Below are positions 44,320 through 56,191 of a stretch of 64,000 nt of DNA, piece by piece (within the stretch, counting starts at the first letter, position 1; every line of letters starts with the position of its first letter). The position numbers and the translations under genes are program-made. The notes beneath the pieces were generated by a model. It worked only from the letters and a program-made list of their open reading frames with translations. It searched no databases and was not told the DNA's origin. The stretch comes from Chrysopilus asiliformis (taxonomy: Eukaryota > Arthropoda > Insecta > Diptera > Rhagionidae), in contig OZ035961.1 of assembly GCA_964034945.1 (NCBI GenBank), positions 17,375,243 through 17,439,242 on the forward strand. The letters run 5' to 3'.

Positions 44320-47300
44320 TTTTGAAAACTGATTATTTTCAATTTTCATTAACACAAAGTCAATTGACATCAGGTAATTTTATTACTATCAATGACTGTA
44401 TGATGTAGGAGTACTTGAAACAATAATAGATAACTAAAACGAGCGTCTTGATAATAAGAATGATTTCTATTATCAATCGACGTAAATATTAATATCAGAA
44501 AAAAATGCTCACTACCGCAAATCGATGGAAAATCTTAGAAAATTGCCATTTTTCCTCAAAAATTCTGTAAAACATTGAGCCGAGAAAAGCTTCTCGCTGG
44601 TATTTAGAAAAAACCGGAAAATCAACAAATCTTTCGATTGTATGCGAAGTTTCGTTAAGTGAAAACTTTGGTTAACCAGTGACGTCATTTGTCTGGGTTC
44701 TCACGATACTTAAACTAAAGCAATATGTTTGTAATATTGACGCACATTGCTGCCTTTCAGGTCTCACCGAATGTCATATATGTCAATGCGTGTGCTTACA
44801 TGGAAGAAACCCGGAAAAAGTTTTTAATTCAATTTTTCGCAAATATTTTTTTATCCCTTCTGATGTATCTATTTGTTCGATGAAAGTATTTTGCCATCGT
44901 GACATGAAATATCCATTTGCGAAACTTGGTGGCAATAACATCTGTATTTAGAAATTTAAAATTCACATATCACGTGTTTTTTGCCGATTTCTGAATAATT
45001 AATTTTCATATTGATGTTGTTTAAGTAGGGTGACCATACATCCCCGATTAGCCAGGATGTTTCCGGATTTAAGCATGTTGTCCCGACGTTCTGGCATACC
45101 GGAAAATAAACTTTCGTCCCAGATTATTCTTGAGGCCAATAATTTCCGCTTTTCGCTTGCACTACAGTTTCTTGAAAAATTCCTATACACTTGATACACA
45201 TTCCTTATTTATAGTGCATTATTACTACAAATCTCTACTATGCCAAATTATCTACTTTATAAATAGCAAAGCTAACTCTCGAGAGGGCAAAATTCGACCG
45301 TCCCTTTTCTCCTCTCTATTCAAACGAAATAGCCTTTTTAGCGATTTTCTCGAAAACGGTGCATCGTATTGAAAAATTTATAAAGGCAACATATGTTAAA
45401 AATACCCTTTTACACAACTTTTTCATACTCCAAAATCCCATCGGACCACTCCTTCCCCTCTGCTCTATAGAAATAGATTTTTCAAAATCAAAACTCAGTC
45501 TTTCCTCACATATAGTATTCAACGATTCCCCAATGGCAATCGTAGTTTTTCTTATGTTTATTTGAGTGAATTGAAGAGTTTTTTAGTGTTTATTTGAAGA
45601 TAAACTTCACTCATACCACTATAAAGCAATTTCTATTAGAGTACGATTGACATTCCATAAAAAAAATCTCAACTTTTCTTTCTGCACATTAATTTAATTC
45701 ATCTGGCTCAAAAAAAACCCATCAAAACGATCCATAAAATTTAACCACTTGGGTTCAATAGAACATCGGAAGTAATAAAAGAAATTCCAACTCATAAAAA
45801 TTCAGTTTCTTTGAAAAAAAGATTCGGCTGCACCTTTTGTTTGCAATGTCTTTGCATTAAAATTAACAATGGTATAAAAATTGGTACCCATAATACTCAA
45901 CTACTCCCACAGAGTAACACCATTGAATTTTCTTCCCCATAATCACAGCAGCCCTAAAAAAAATGACAGGGGTGGATAGGTACCTAATGCTGATGATGAT
46001 AATCATCACTGGCATCGGCATCATCAGCGTCAAGTGTCACACTTCCGTTTCTTCTTGTTGTTAAATTATCCAAGACTTATTTTTCTTTTCATTTTTCTAT
46101 TGTTCAAAATTTTACACATTCTGACTTCAAAAATTCTCTATCTTCCCAGCAACCCTAGGAAAGAAAATTTCTCCACAGACGCAGGATTTTCCAATTGCTA
46201 TATAGCAAAGAAAAGAAAAACGTTACGAGAAATATAAATGAAAAGTCGTTACAGCGAATTGTAAAAAAAAATTGACGAGGAAGGAAAATAGTGACAGAAA
46301 GTCATTTATTACAGTGCTGTGCAAGTGTGAACTAATGAACTGGGAAAAAGTCTGGAGCGAATTTTCTTTTTGTCATTTCGTGAGTGGGAAGATAACGCAA
46401 TGGGTGGGATAACAGGGATATAATGCGAACACGGAAGTTGACAACAATGAAAACTTCAAATTCAAAATTTTCTCAACACCTTACATTTGCAGTACATTTC
46501 AATCTAAATGGATATTTTGGCAAGGAAAAAAAACGGTTTTTTTTAAGAAAACACACACTGTCGGAGAAATGCAAATTTTTCGCAGTGACACACGCGCCAA
46601 ATGTTGGTGACATATCGTCCATGAAAAATGATGTGATGTAATGTAATATCTCCTGAATATTTTTGAAAATGTTGCGAAAAAAAGGAAATTCAGTGCGTGA
46701 AAAATTGGCGCGTTGACTGCATATGGAAAATTCGTATGTTGATCGCGCTTTGCATTATGCCCGTATTGATACAGATTATAATGTCATCATGGTAGCGAGC
46801 GCGATCCATCCAGGACGAAATAGCGATTTATGCCTCCCGGTGAACACGCTTATCCCTTGATGCCGGCAAGATGAATATGTTACACCGACGGATATATTCC
46901 TGTGATTCCATCAGTGTGGTATTTTCCGATTTTTTTTCTTGCCGAGTTATCCTTGCTGGATTTACAAAATAGGTGAGAGTTGAGCTGTCAGAGCTTTAGT
47001 GATGGTGAAAAATTGTCCTGTAGACAGGCGAATCATGTTATTTGGCCGTGATTTAAGGTTCTGAATATACACATACCCTCGGGGATATTCCTGTTGCGCT
47101 ACTCTTAAAATGTGACACTGTTAGGATACTGCGAACGTGTTTGACGTGTGCTGGTTACAGCGACATGAAACGGACAAGGACAACTGAGATTGAATACTTC
47201 TAACCCTCTTCCTGTTTTTTTTTTTCATCCCAAAGACTGTTGTTGTTTGTGTTTTCCGGTTTTCGCGTCCTGTGTGTATCTTTAAGCACTCCACATGCAG

Positions 47301-50300
47301 TGATAAGAGTGTCCTAGAATATCCTACTGTGCTCCATATCAACACGCATGTGACACATGAATTTCTGTGTCGATTTTCGTCCATATGCAAAGAAGATCTA
47401 CATTTAACCCTCGTAATATGCATGCAGTATCAAGGGCTGGGGTAAGTCGGCCTGTTGGAGTTTGAAATCTTAATGTCCTGTTTGGTACGCAATTCGATCA
47501 GGTCGACAGGAGAGTAATGGAAATTTTTCACATTTCCGATTAAGGGCCATTGTTAAGTGGAATCCAATAAACTATAGCGAAATTAGTTTTTAACAAGTAC
47601 ACCGCTGGGCACTTGATTAATAGTTACAAATGTTGCGAAAATATAAAATTTGCATTCAATCAGTATTGCATTAAATTGTACTTGAAATTTGCCCAAAAAT
47701 AGCTATTTGTTGCAAATGTTATGCAAATATTAATATGTAATTTACATGTAAAACTCAAATATGTTGTAAATTGGTTGAAAAACAAATCTATGCATTTAGA
47801 TTGCAAAATATGCGTGAAAATTCACAGAAAACACTTTTTAATGAGTTGAGTTTCAATCTGTGAGGTCCCGTTTACATTTGAGACTTTACTCCGTGAATTT
47901 TATTCTGCAACACTAAATTATCCTTTCACATACGTTTACACTACGACACAAAATCCTGAATTTTGTTCCAAAAATACGCCCAAACTAAATATAAATTTTG
48001 TTAACTTTTGCTAAGGCCATTTTTTTTGCAATAGATTAATAAAATTCGCGGAGTAAATTCTTAATCAAATTCGCGGTGAAATTCAAGAAAAAATCGCAAG
48101 TGAAAACTAAACAAAAAATTAGTTATGAATTAGCAATTTTAGCATTCTTGTATAATTGGTTTCACTTTTTGGCCTTCAAAACAGGAAAAATTTCTCACAA
48201 ATTCTTAATTGAGGATTTTTGGTATCCAAAACCCTTTGGGAGTTCAGAAAATAATGGAGTGTAAAGGGGCAAGCAAAATTGGTGCAGCTGCAAAGGACTC
48301 AGGGCTCAGAGGTCAGCCACTTTGGTCTAAAAGAAATATTGCACATTTTTAGGAAGTTGTACTTAGAATTGGATGAACATTTTTTTTTGTTCTATTTTGT
48401 GAGGGTTTGAAATAAACCGTCGTCGAGCAATCTTTGTGTGAATCTTTGCGGGACAGCAGTTGACCAGGGGGCTTTTTCCGCTCCGCTCCCCTTACAGTAA
48501 GTTTTTTAAAATACATCAGACTTTTCAGAAAATATGTTACTAAAAATTTTTTGCACATGTAGATTTTTTTAAAATTCTTCACACAAGTAGCGAAAAAAAT
48601 TTCCATATGGCCGCAACGAAAAACCACTAAAATTAGCACAAAAATCGCATTAAGGTGTGATAAATTGTCGAGTGAAAATTCGGAAAATCATAAAATTATG
48701 CTAAAGTAGAATCGAATGGGCATTAGGCCAGGGCACCCTAGATAACGTTCCAAATGACTTAATAAGGAGACGGATGTCCCCTTTTATATGTTTTCCTCTG
48801 GAAAGAATCCCTTTTTTATATCTAATGCAGGATGGGAAATATTATGCAACAGCATAATGTTCAGTCATCCGTCTTTGAACCTTTTTTTTTTGAAAAAAAA
48901 GAACAAAACACACTGATCTCAATCCCTGTAAATCAGATATGATTTATTAAAGCTACGTGCACAAAGATACCACCTATCGAACGATTGATTTAGCAGTACA
49001 CTTAACGGGGACAATAACGTGTCAATGATTCTGTTCATCTTCCTAATTTAAATTCAAATTGGCACACGTGACCTAATGTTTTCGTATTTTTCATCATCAT
49101 CGATTGTCGAGAGATTTTCAATTTTTCGTCAGTGAATTGAATGGGAAATCCCAATAAAAATTGGCGTACGTTTTGGATCATTTAACGCGAAAGTATTTTT
49201 TATCAAATGTTGCTGCTGTGTGTAATGTAAAAATTTACAACCAAATCGATCATCTAAGTGTCAGTTTGGAATATTTAGGCTTTTTAAAATACCGAGTGTT
49301 GTGAAATTTCTCTTCACTTACGCCTCAGATGAGACCAACGGAAGTGTCAACTGAACGATTTTCGAGTTAAGCTTTTTAGGTTTTAATATTGGCCAAGATT
49401 TTTCCAGTTGGAAATAGTTTTTCTCCATTTTCTCGAAAAAGGTTCAAAACATCGAAAAACGGTGTGTTTTCGGTTCGGCACGGTTTCGGCAATTTCAGAA
49501 TTCTGCAAAATCTTTTCCGGAAAACCTTTCCCGACTATATTCGCTTTTAAAAGCTCCAGGACGTACCATTTGACCGATTGAGTTTAAATTTTGTTCACGT
49601 CTGCTTTACAGTGTTTGAAGATTTAAAACACTTTGAAGATTTTAATTTTTTGTTGATCCGTTACATCATATTTGTATCAATCACCTCGCATATTTTTAAA
49701 GAGTAAATTGTAAAAAAAAATCATGAAATTCACACCAAACATTTATCTAAATTTTACTTCGGATACCACCAAATGACGATAAAAATATGCGAGTTGATAC
49801 AAATTGTGTGTGAAAGATGATAAACAAAAATTTATTGATATAAATCCTTAAATTTTTAACCGTGTAGGGAGATCGAATTATGCGGGGCAAGATCCACAGA
49901 GGAAGGAGGGATTACTGAAATAGACCATTAGCCATTTACACAACATGATAAATTCTAGGAAAAAACAAATAATTACTATGCGCCGCGGACGGATTTTTAA
50001 AAAAAAGAATGCGGCACAATTACTTTAAATGAAGAACCACACAGCCCCAAGCGAAAATTAACTACGTTATAGTTTTTCTTCATGTTCCATAAGTAAATGT
50101 AACTGAAATTGTGAAAATATCAATAAGAAAAATGCGCCGCAGGCGAAAACTTCTTAGATACGTGCGCTGGAGGTGGAGAAACGAGATATCTTTTTAGCAG
50201 CTTATGGCCGAATTAGAGAATGTTTTGCAAATTTAGTAAAATGATAAATTGAAACGAAATCAATCGGGGACAAAAGTTTGGTTTCTGGGAAAATATTACT

Positions 50301-52167
50301 GAATATGGGATTGTTGCGGTTAATTTAGGACTGCTCTGATTAATCCGGAACATGTTACCTTACAAAAATCGATGTTTTCGTTTGATACAAGATTTTAAAA
50401 AACCAATTGGAGGGTCTGATCAAAAATTAAACTCATGAAAACGCGAAATTTTTGTTCAAAATTTTCATGAAAGCAAATCCATACAAGAAATAATTTTAAT
50501 CGCTACCAAAAAAAACCCTGGTCGCATGTAATTTTCATCAATTATCCCTGAAGTTGAGGTGTATTGTTCTCAGGATCCAATTACTATAATTAAATATTTG
50601 TCAATAACTTGTAAAAAACATTTCATCATTGTTTCGGGAAAGTCAAACAAACCGGGAATAATGGCAACAGCATTAGCCAAGCTTGATTCTCACTCTCTCG
50701 TCTCACAGCGACACAATACAGAACTTTAAGAATGTCAGTATATATCGGTATATAATTTAATTCCTGAGGGGATCCAATCTACCTTCTTGTTGTTTTTTTT
50801 ATGTACTTTTCCTATTATCCAAGGCTTATTTCAGGGGTTTAACTAGAAATAATCATAATAACAATAATGATAGAACGCGGATAGCGTAGAGAGAAAAAAA
50901 ATAAACCATATTGGCTAGGATGATGGTAATGGTAAACATTGACAGGATAAATTTGGATTAGATCGATTTTAAAATGAATTAAAAAAATTCGGGAAAAATT
51001 GGGTGGAACATAAAAATTAAGGAACCCAATCAAATATAATAAGAGAACATCAAACATCGCTGTTCGATTAGGTTACACGATACGTCGTCGAATTGAGTTT
51101 GGCAGGAATTGTAATTCGATCCGATATCATTTGCCAAGGAGTTGAACATTATTTGAGTAAAATCTAACCCGCAGTATGTCATTTCATTCTCAACGATTTG
51201 ATTTGTTAAAAAAAAAATATCCAGCACGTCCCCCGATATCCTTGATCGCAGGTTCTTTGGTGGAGGGTATCCTTTAATCAAGCGGTGAATAAGGAAAATT
51301 GGTTTCAACTTTTATTCTTCCCGTATTTTAAAGGACTTTTTTCAATACGCTTGAATTCTGTGGGGGAAAGTGCTGTTTGGAAACTCGATTTCGGCCCTCT
51401 GTGTTTGCAAATGGCCAATTTGTAATTTAAATCCATCAAGTCCACATACAACATGTGTGTTCAACGTTAATGTTTTCGGGTATGGGTTGTTGTTTTTTTG
51501 TATAGAACTTTCGTGTATTGAGTTATGTGTTTGCATGTTTTTGGCCACCGTGGAATTACAATTTATTTATTTCTTTATTTTGTTTTGTCGGTTAAAATTT
51601 GACGTTGTCCTGTTGGAAGCAATCACAGCGCACGTATTTCAGTATTACCCTGGGGAATTTCACTCTCACTTTTCGTAGATCCGGGTTGTTTGCATATAAT
51701 TGTGTGCGAGGAATTGAGTCGTGTTTCCTATGGTAATCCATACAATTTGTCTAGGTAAAAATCGTAAAATATGAAGAAGGATTTAAACCCTTATGGGGCA
51801 CCTGTCAAAAAATTGTAGTCATTTTTATTTAAGTTTGATAATATATTTGGAATTTTAATTGAACAAATTATAATCAAATAAAAACGATTTTTCTTTTAAA
51901 TTTTACCATACTTTTAAATGCTTGTTTAGTAAATTTCCAACAAAAACACTCAACCGCACTTTCTGCACACATTTTCAGAATTCGAAGACCTAGTTATCTT
52001 TCTGAGTTTCACAAACCTAAGCTAAGAAAGTTGTCGAGAGGCGCGTAGCACTCAGAACAATTTACAAAAATTTCATAGTTTTTTGAATCCACCATTTTCC
52101 CACGCTGTCAAAACTGAGTGTTACCAGATCAATACTAATTAATATTTTTATTCTGTGTCGTTCTTTA
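44320..52167. other. Long gene-poor stretch
   Basis: Nearly 8 kb without a gene I can support. About 45295-45560 is another copy of the dispersed repeat (GATTTTCTCGAAAACGGTGC, CAAAATCCCATCGGACCAC). Bases 46700-47450 are GC-richer and hold a 45-codon open frame (46723-46860), reported only as an observation. The other open frames (for example 47121-47423, 48349-48639, 51030-51308, 51370-51678) show no domain, signal peptide or splice support. The region could contain introns or regulatory DNA of a gene whose exons lie outside the window. Confidence 0.5.
45295..45560 (+). repeat. Dispersed interspersed repeat, copy 3
   Basis: Same family and orientation as 12490-12905, sharing CGAAAACGGTGCATCGTA, CAAAATCCCATCGGACCACT and a terminal TATTCAACGATTCC ... 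TTTTTCTTATGTTTA block. Confidence 0.75.
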
Positions 52168-52523
52168 CTCTAGATCAGTGGTTCCCAAAGTGGTCCCTAC
52201 GGACCCCCAGGGGTCCCCGGGATCATTCAGGGGGTCCGTGGAAAATTAAAATTGATTTGGGGGTCCCTGAAGAACGTCAGGGGGTCCGCGCAAGGTTTCA
52301 AATAAAATAAAAAAATTGTGACACATTTTTATTAATATGGAAGTTAAAATATTGGGACCTTGAATAAGTTCTCGCTGTTTGAGAACAGATGGCGTTTCCG
52401 GTCCTATCTGCGTACAGTTTCTGGGGGTGACGCATCCGTTTAGAAGTGCGATGAGCTAGTGAGGAATTCCGAGCATTTCGTCTCGCTGGCGCATAAACAA
52501 TTTGTTGTGCAGTCGAGTTAACC

Positions 52524-52930
52524 ATGGAGAGTTTTGTTCCGAAAAAAGAGTGTTTGCGGGGAGTCTTGCTGCATTATTTTTTTCTAAAGAAATCTACAGC
52601 AGAGGCTCACAGGATTTTGAAGGAGACATACGGAAAACATGCCTTATCGGAAACAACATGCAGAGATTGGTATCGACGCTTCAAAAACGGTGATTTTGAC
52701 CTGGAGGATAAAGAACGCACTGGGGCGCCAAAAAAAATCGAAGACGAGGAGCTGGAGGCGTTACTCTTTGAGGACTCGTGCCAGACTTTAGCTGAACTGG
52801 GAGAGTCTTTAGGAATTGACGATACAACTGTCTCAAAACGGTTAAAGTCAATAGGAATGATCCAGAAAGAGGGTTATTGGGTCCCCTATCAGCTGAAGCC
52901 TCGCGACATTGAAAGGCGTCTGCTCACGTG
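52524..52930 (+). pseudogene. mariner transposase, 5' part (interrupted)
   Basis: The N-terminal 135 codons of a mariner transposase. MESFVPKKECLRGVLLHYFF and KKSTAEAHRILKETYG form the first helix-turn-helix, SETTCRDWYRRFKNGDFDLE the linker, and TLAELGESLGIDDTTVSKRL the second helix-turn-helix. The WVPYQL motif (WVPHEL in relatives) follows. The gene is cut at the CACGTG of 52925-52930 by the LTR element and resumes at 55292. No stop or frameshift is visible up to the break. The six extra residues of open frame after 52930 belong to the LTR. Confidence 0.92.
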
Positions 52931-53269
52931 GGTTATATATCCGACGCCGACAGTAATTGAAGACAAAACAAAGGTTGTCGAAGGAATTTCCATAGAAAAT
53001 GGACCACCGACGCAAAGAACAAGTAGAGTTTTCTAGGAAAACTGATTAGAAGAGAAAAATGCATCTTATGCATTTTTCAAGATAAATCTTTGTCTTCGTG
53101 CATCATAGAAGTTAAGCATTAAGTTAGTTGATTGTAAATCGCCGAGCTATAAAGATTCCGCTTTCAATAAAGTATATTAAATAATTAAACTGTGTTTTTT
53201 TATATATTATAATCAACAGTAGTTCAAAGTTGATTTTTTTTAATAAAGAAACCGTGTGAAATTATAATT
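52931..53269 (+). repeat. 5' LTR, complete
   Basis: 339 bases from GGTTATATATCC to GAAATTATAATT. It contains AATAAAG near the 3' part. The last 209 bases (53061-53269) match the 3' LTR remnant with no difference I can see, implying recent insertion. Confidence 0.88.
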
Positions 53270-53287
53270 GGCGCAGTCGGTAGGATC
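53269..53287 (+). promoter_or_regulatory. Primer-binding site of the LTR element
   Basis: TGGCGCAGTCGGTAGGATC directly follows the 5' LTR. A TGGCG start is the expected complement of a tRNA 3' end (CGCCA); tRNA-Ser is the likely primer by analogy with Drosophila 17.6/297-like elements. Confidence 0.65.
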
Positions 53288-53478
53288 TTGTTCGTATGAA
53301 ATAGGATCCAGTGAAACGAATCTCATTAGAAAGAAAGTGTTCGATAAAAACTCAATAACTGATCAATAAGTGAGCAACGAAACGAAGTGAAGTGAAATTT
53401 ACCAAATCGTGAAGATACAACACAGATCAACATTGAATCGACGACTTTCTCGACAAAGATTTTATTAATAATACTACA

Positions 53479-54483
53479 ATGGCGAATCATTTAGAGCAGT
53501 GCGTACTGGCGCTATCAGAAATAGTGATCCAGAACAATCAACCACACCACAGAAGGACGAGAATCGAAGGAGAAATCCGCTATCTACCGATCTTCAAAGG
53601 AGAAGCTGGAACTCTGCCTTCTTTCATCGATTCCGTAACAAGGACACTCCAAGACTACGAAAACGAAGAGGAAGCAGCATTAGTTTTTAACATCATATAC
53701 AACACCAAGATTCAAGGACCAGCGAAAAATCTTCTAAATGCAACTCCACCGGAAGACTGGGAGCAGTGTCAGCAGTACTTGAAGAACCACTTCAAATCAA
53801 CAAAGGATCAGATGACTTTAACAAGGGAAATCGGAAATTTAAGAGTGAGTAGTATAAAAGAATTAATTGATAAAGTGAGAAAACTAGTAGAGGATATAAC
53901 AGAATACTCCGCATTTACGGAAAATAGAATTGTAGTTTTAGAAATATTCAGTGGCATGCTAGTTCAGAAAATTAAAGAATTGTCATTAGGTACACTTGCC
54001 TATGTAATTTTAGATAAAAATAATTTAACAGAAATTCGAAGAATTCTTGACAGTTTTATAGGTCAAGATCAACATAATTTAAATATAAATGCTTTTAACA
54101 GAAATTTCCAAAAGAATAAATTTAGTGAAAAAAGAATGAATGAACAAAATCACAGAACAGAATATAGACAAAACAATTATAATACGGGACAGAATAGAAG
54201 TAATTTCAATGACCAAAATCGTAATAATCGACAATTGAATTTTAACCAAAATCCAAATCATTATAGACAGAATAATAATAATTATAGATCGCAACAATTT
54301 AGACCAAATTATAATAGATCGCAACAATACGGACAAAATAACGATAGATCGCAACAGTACAGACCAATGAATCAAGAAAATAATCAAAGTAGACAAAACA
54401 GACCAAGACCAGAACCAATGGAAGTAGATAATTTAAGTAGAATCGAAACCAATACTATTGATGATGCGTTTTTTATAAATTAG
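53479..54483 (+). CDS. gag-like polyprotein of the LTR retroelement
   Basis: 334 codons, uninterrupted. The capsid-like core has LPIFKGEAGTLPSFIDSVTR (about 31-50), IIYNTKIQGPAKNLLNATPP and DWEQCQQYLKNHFKSTKDQM, a pattern typical of Ty3/gypsy-type gag in insects. The last third is an Asn/Gln/Arg-rich low-complexity nucleic-acid-binding tail (repeated RSQQYR/RSQQYGQN, about 265-300) without a CCHC zinc knuckle, ending PEPMEVDNLS. The frame stops at 54481-54483; pol continues in the -1 frame after a T run at 54469-54474, a likely slippage site. The gene itself looks intact. Confidence 0.88.
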   Translation: MANHLEQCVLALSEIVIQNNQPHHRRTRIEGEIRYLPIFKGEAGTLPSFIDSVTRTLQDYENEEEAALVFNIIYNTKIQGPAKNLLNATPPEDWEQCQQYLKNHFKSTKDQMTLTREIGNLRVSSIKELIDKVRKLVEDITEYSAFTENRIVVLEIFSGMLVQKIKELSLGTLAYVILDKNNLTEIRRILDSFIGQDQHNLNINAFNRNFQKNKFSEKRMNEQNHRTEYRQNNYNTGQNRSNFNDQNRNNRQLNFNQNPNHYRQNNNNYRSQQFRPNYNRSQQYGQNNDRSQQYRPMNQENNQSRQNRPRPEPMEVDNLSRIETNTIDDAFFIN

Positions 54484-55079
54484 CCTCGGATCATAAAAAA
54501 ATATTTATTACAGTAACTATTCAAGACGAAGAATTTTTGGCTTTAATCGATACAGGTTCAACGGTTAGCATTTTAAACGAAAACAGATTCCCTAAAACCA
54601 AATATGAAATAATAGATAGAGAAAAAGTTATAATTAACACAATTCAGGGAGAAGTAAATAAACCTAATTTTTCAGTGGCAACGCAATGTCCAATAGAATT
54701 TAAATATCCCAATAATGCAAGATTCAAATGGATTGCCATGTTATTAAATAAACCATACGATTTATTAATTGGTATGGATTGGATACAGAAAAACGTAAAA
54801 GTAATCGATATAGTAAATCAAGTCATTGTAATGACCAATGAAGTGAGTCTTCCATTCTTAACAAAAAACCTGACAGAAGAAGTTAATGTTATGGAAGTAA
54901 GCGAAGTTCAAAATCTTCAATTGGAGCATTTAAATGAAAAAGAAAAAAATTTAGTTACCAAATTATTGGAAAAGTATCATAAACTTCTCTTTAAGGAAGG
55001 AGATATATTAACAAGTACGAAAACTATTGTTCACGAAATAAAAACGACCACAAATGATCAAATAAATTCGAAATTATAG
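54484..55079 (+). pseudogene. pol remnant: aspartic protease only
   Basis: The -1 frame relative to gag is open from around the gag stop. LALIDTGSTVSILNE holds the active-site DTG of a retropepsin; LLIGMDWIQK, downstream, is the conserved ILG/LIG-D-W block. The next region (EKEKNLVTKLLEKYHKLLF ... TKTIVHEIKTTT) is the spacer that precedes reverse transcriptase. The frame then runs into LTR sequence and stops at TAG 55077-55079. Reverse transcriptase, RNase H and integrase are lost, so the element cannot replicate on its own. No Met is required at the start if it is made by frameshifting; the first internal Met is at 54537 minus a few codons of context. Confidence 0.85.
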
Positions 55080-55287
55080 CATCTTATGCATTTTTCAAGA
55101 TAAATCTTTGTCTTCGTGCATCATAGAAGTTAAGCATTAAGTTAGTTGATTGTAAATCGCCGAGCTATAAAGATTCCGCTTTCAATAAAGTATATTAAAT
55201 AATTAAACTGTGTTTTTTTATATATTATAATCAACAGTAGTTCAAAGTTGATTTTTTTTAATAAAGAAACCGTGTGAAATTATAATT
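55079..55287 (+). repeat. 3' LTR, lacking its first 130 bases
   Basis: 209 bases matching 53061-53269 of the 5' LTR. The first 130 bases of the LTR were removed together with most of pol. Confidence 0.9.
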
Positions 55288-55291
55288 CGTG

Positions 55292-55679
55292 CGAACAGTT
55301 GCTGCAGCGGCAAAAGCGGAAAAGTTTCCTCCATCGCATAGTGACAGGGGATGAAAAATGGATTCGATACGATAATCCAAAGAGGAGGAAGTCGTGGGGT
55401 ATGCCTGGACATGCGTCAGCGTCCACGGCCAAGCCGAACATCCATGGCTCTAAGCTCCTTCTCTGCATATGGTGGGACCAGCTGGGTGTGGTCTATTATG
55501 AGCTGCTAAGACCAAATAACACCATCACAGGAGACCTTTATCGGCTTCAATTAGAGCGTCTGAGCGAGGCCTTAAGGGAAAAACGGCCGGTATATGCAAA
55601 AAGGCACGATAAGGTCATCCTGCAGCACGATAATGCACGGCCTCACGTTTCAAGGCAGGTTAAGGCATACCTTGAAAGC

Positions 55680-55711
<32 letters not shown>

Positions 55712-55922
55712 CTCTCCAGACATCGCCCCTTCGGATTACTACCTGTTCCGGTCGATGAGCAATAGCCTGACGGACCAGCACTTCCGTTGTTATGAGAACG
55801 CGAAAAACTGGGTCGATTCCTGGATTGCCTCAAAAGACGCTTCGTTTTTCGGGAGGGGAATCCAAATGCTGCTAGAGAGATGGGAAAAAGTAGTGGCCAG
55901 TGATGGCCAATACTTCCAATAA
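55292..55922 (+). pseudogene. mariner transposase, 3' part (catalytic domain)
   Basis: Continuation of the gene at 52524-52930. It starts CEQLLQRQKRKSFLHRIVTG, then DEKWIRYDNPKRRKSWG (first catalytic Asp), VILQHDNARPHVS (second) and HPPYSPDIAPSDYYLFRSM (third). The second-to-third spacing is 34 residues, so this is a DD34D mariner. It ends at TAA 55920-55922. The two parts together (407 + 631 bases) make exactly 346 codons including stop, the usual mariner length of 345 residues, in phase and without stops. The gene was apparently intact until the LTR element inserted. Confidence 0.93.
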
Positions 55923-56031
55923 CAGGTATTTCCCTAAAAGTTTCTATTAAGCTTTAATTTTGATAAGAAAAACAGCGAGAGGTCCCAATAAATAACAGAA
56001 GCTGTTGATTGCTTTTCCGTCTTCCTATTTG

Positions 56032-56191
56032 GTAGAACGTAGATTCAGTGCCGCTATGAGCCTCATCACAAAAAAAAGAAACCGACTAGAAATTAGTATC
56101 TACTTGTGGGGATTTGCGGTTGCTACTCACAAACATTGAGCCGAACACAAATACACTCATAACATCCCATCAGGTTCATCCAAGTCATTAA
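56032..56191 (+). pseudogene. hAT transposase C-terminal fragment
   Basis: VERRFSAAMSLITKKRNRLE followed, after a frameshift near 56105, by GDLRLLLTNIEPNTNTLITS and HQVHPSH, ending at TAA 56189-56191. This matches the conserved C-terminal dimerisation region of hAT transposases related to the ZBED5/SPIN-like group (ERGFS, KKRNRL, DLRL). It sits between the mariner and the right end of the hAT element, consistent with being the element's own gene. Confidence 0.75.

Larger units (their letters stand above)
52931..55287 (+). mobile_element. LTR retroelement (Ty3/gypsy-type), partly deleted
   Basis: Inserted in the mariner gene with a 4-bp duplication CGTG (52927-52930, 55288-55291). A complete 5' LTR, a primer-binding site TGGCGCAGTCGGTAGG, gag and protease are present. 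Reverse transcriptase, RNase H and integrase (and env, if any) are missing, because a deletion joins the end of the protease region directly to the middle of the 3' LTR. A 4-bp duplication and gag followed by pol in the -1 frame fit the Ty3/gypsy (Metaviridae) group. Confidence 0.9.
52352..55988 (+). mobile_element. mariner (DD34D) inserted in the hAT element
   Basis: The ends TTGGGACCT and AGGTCCCAA are flanked by TA (52350-52351, 55989-55990), with CTCGCTGTTT shared near both ends. Without the 2.36 kb retroelement inside it, the mariner would be about 1.28 kb, the usual size for this superfamily. Confidence 0.9.

Noticed and set aside
46408..46425. TGGGATAACAGGGATATAAT resembles a homing endonuclease (I-SceI) site
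   Set aside because: It differs from the known 18-bp site by an insertion and a changed end, and there is no intron or endonuclease context.
53499..53690. 63-codon frame inside gag
   Set aside because: Out-of-frame shadow of the gag polyprotein.
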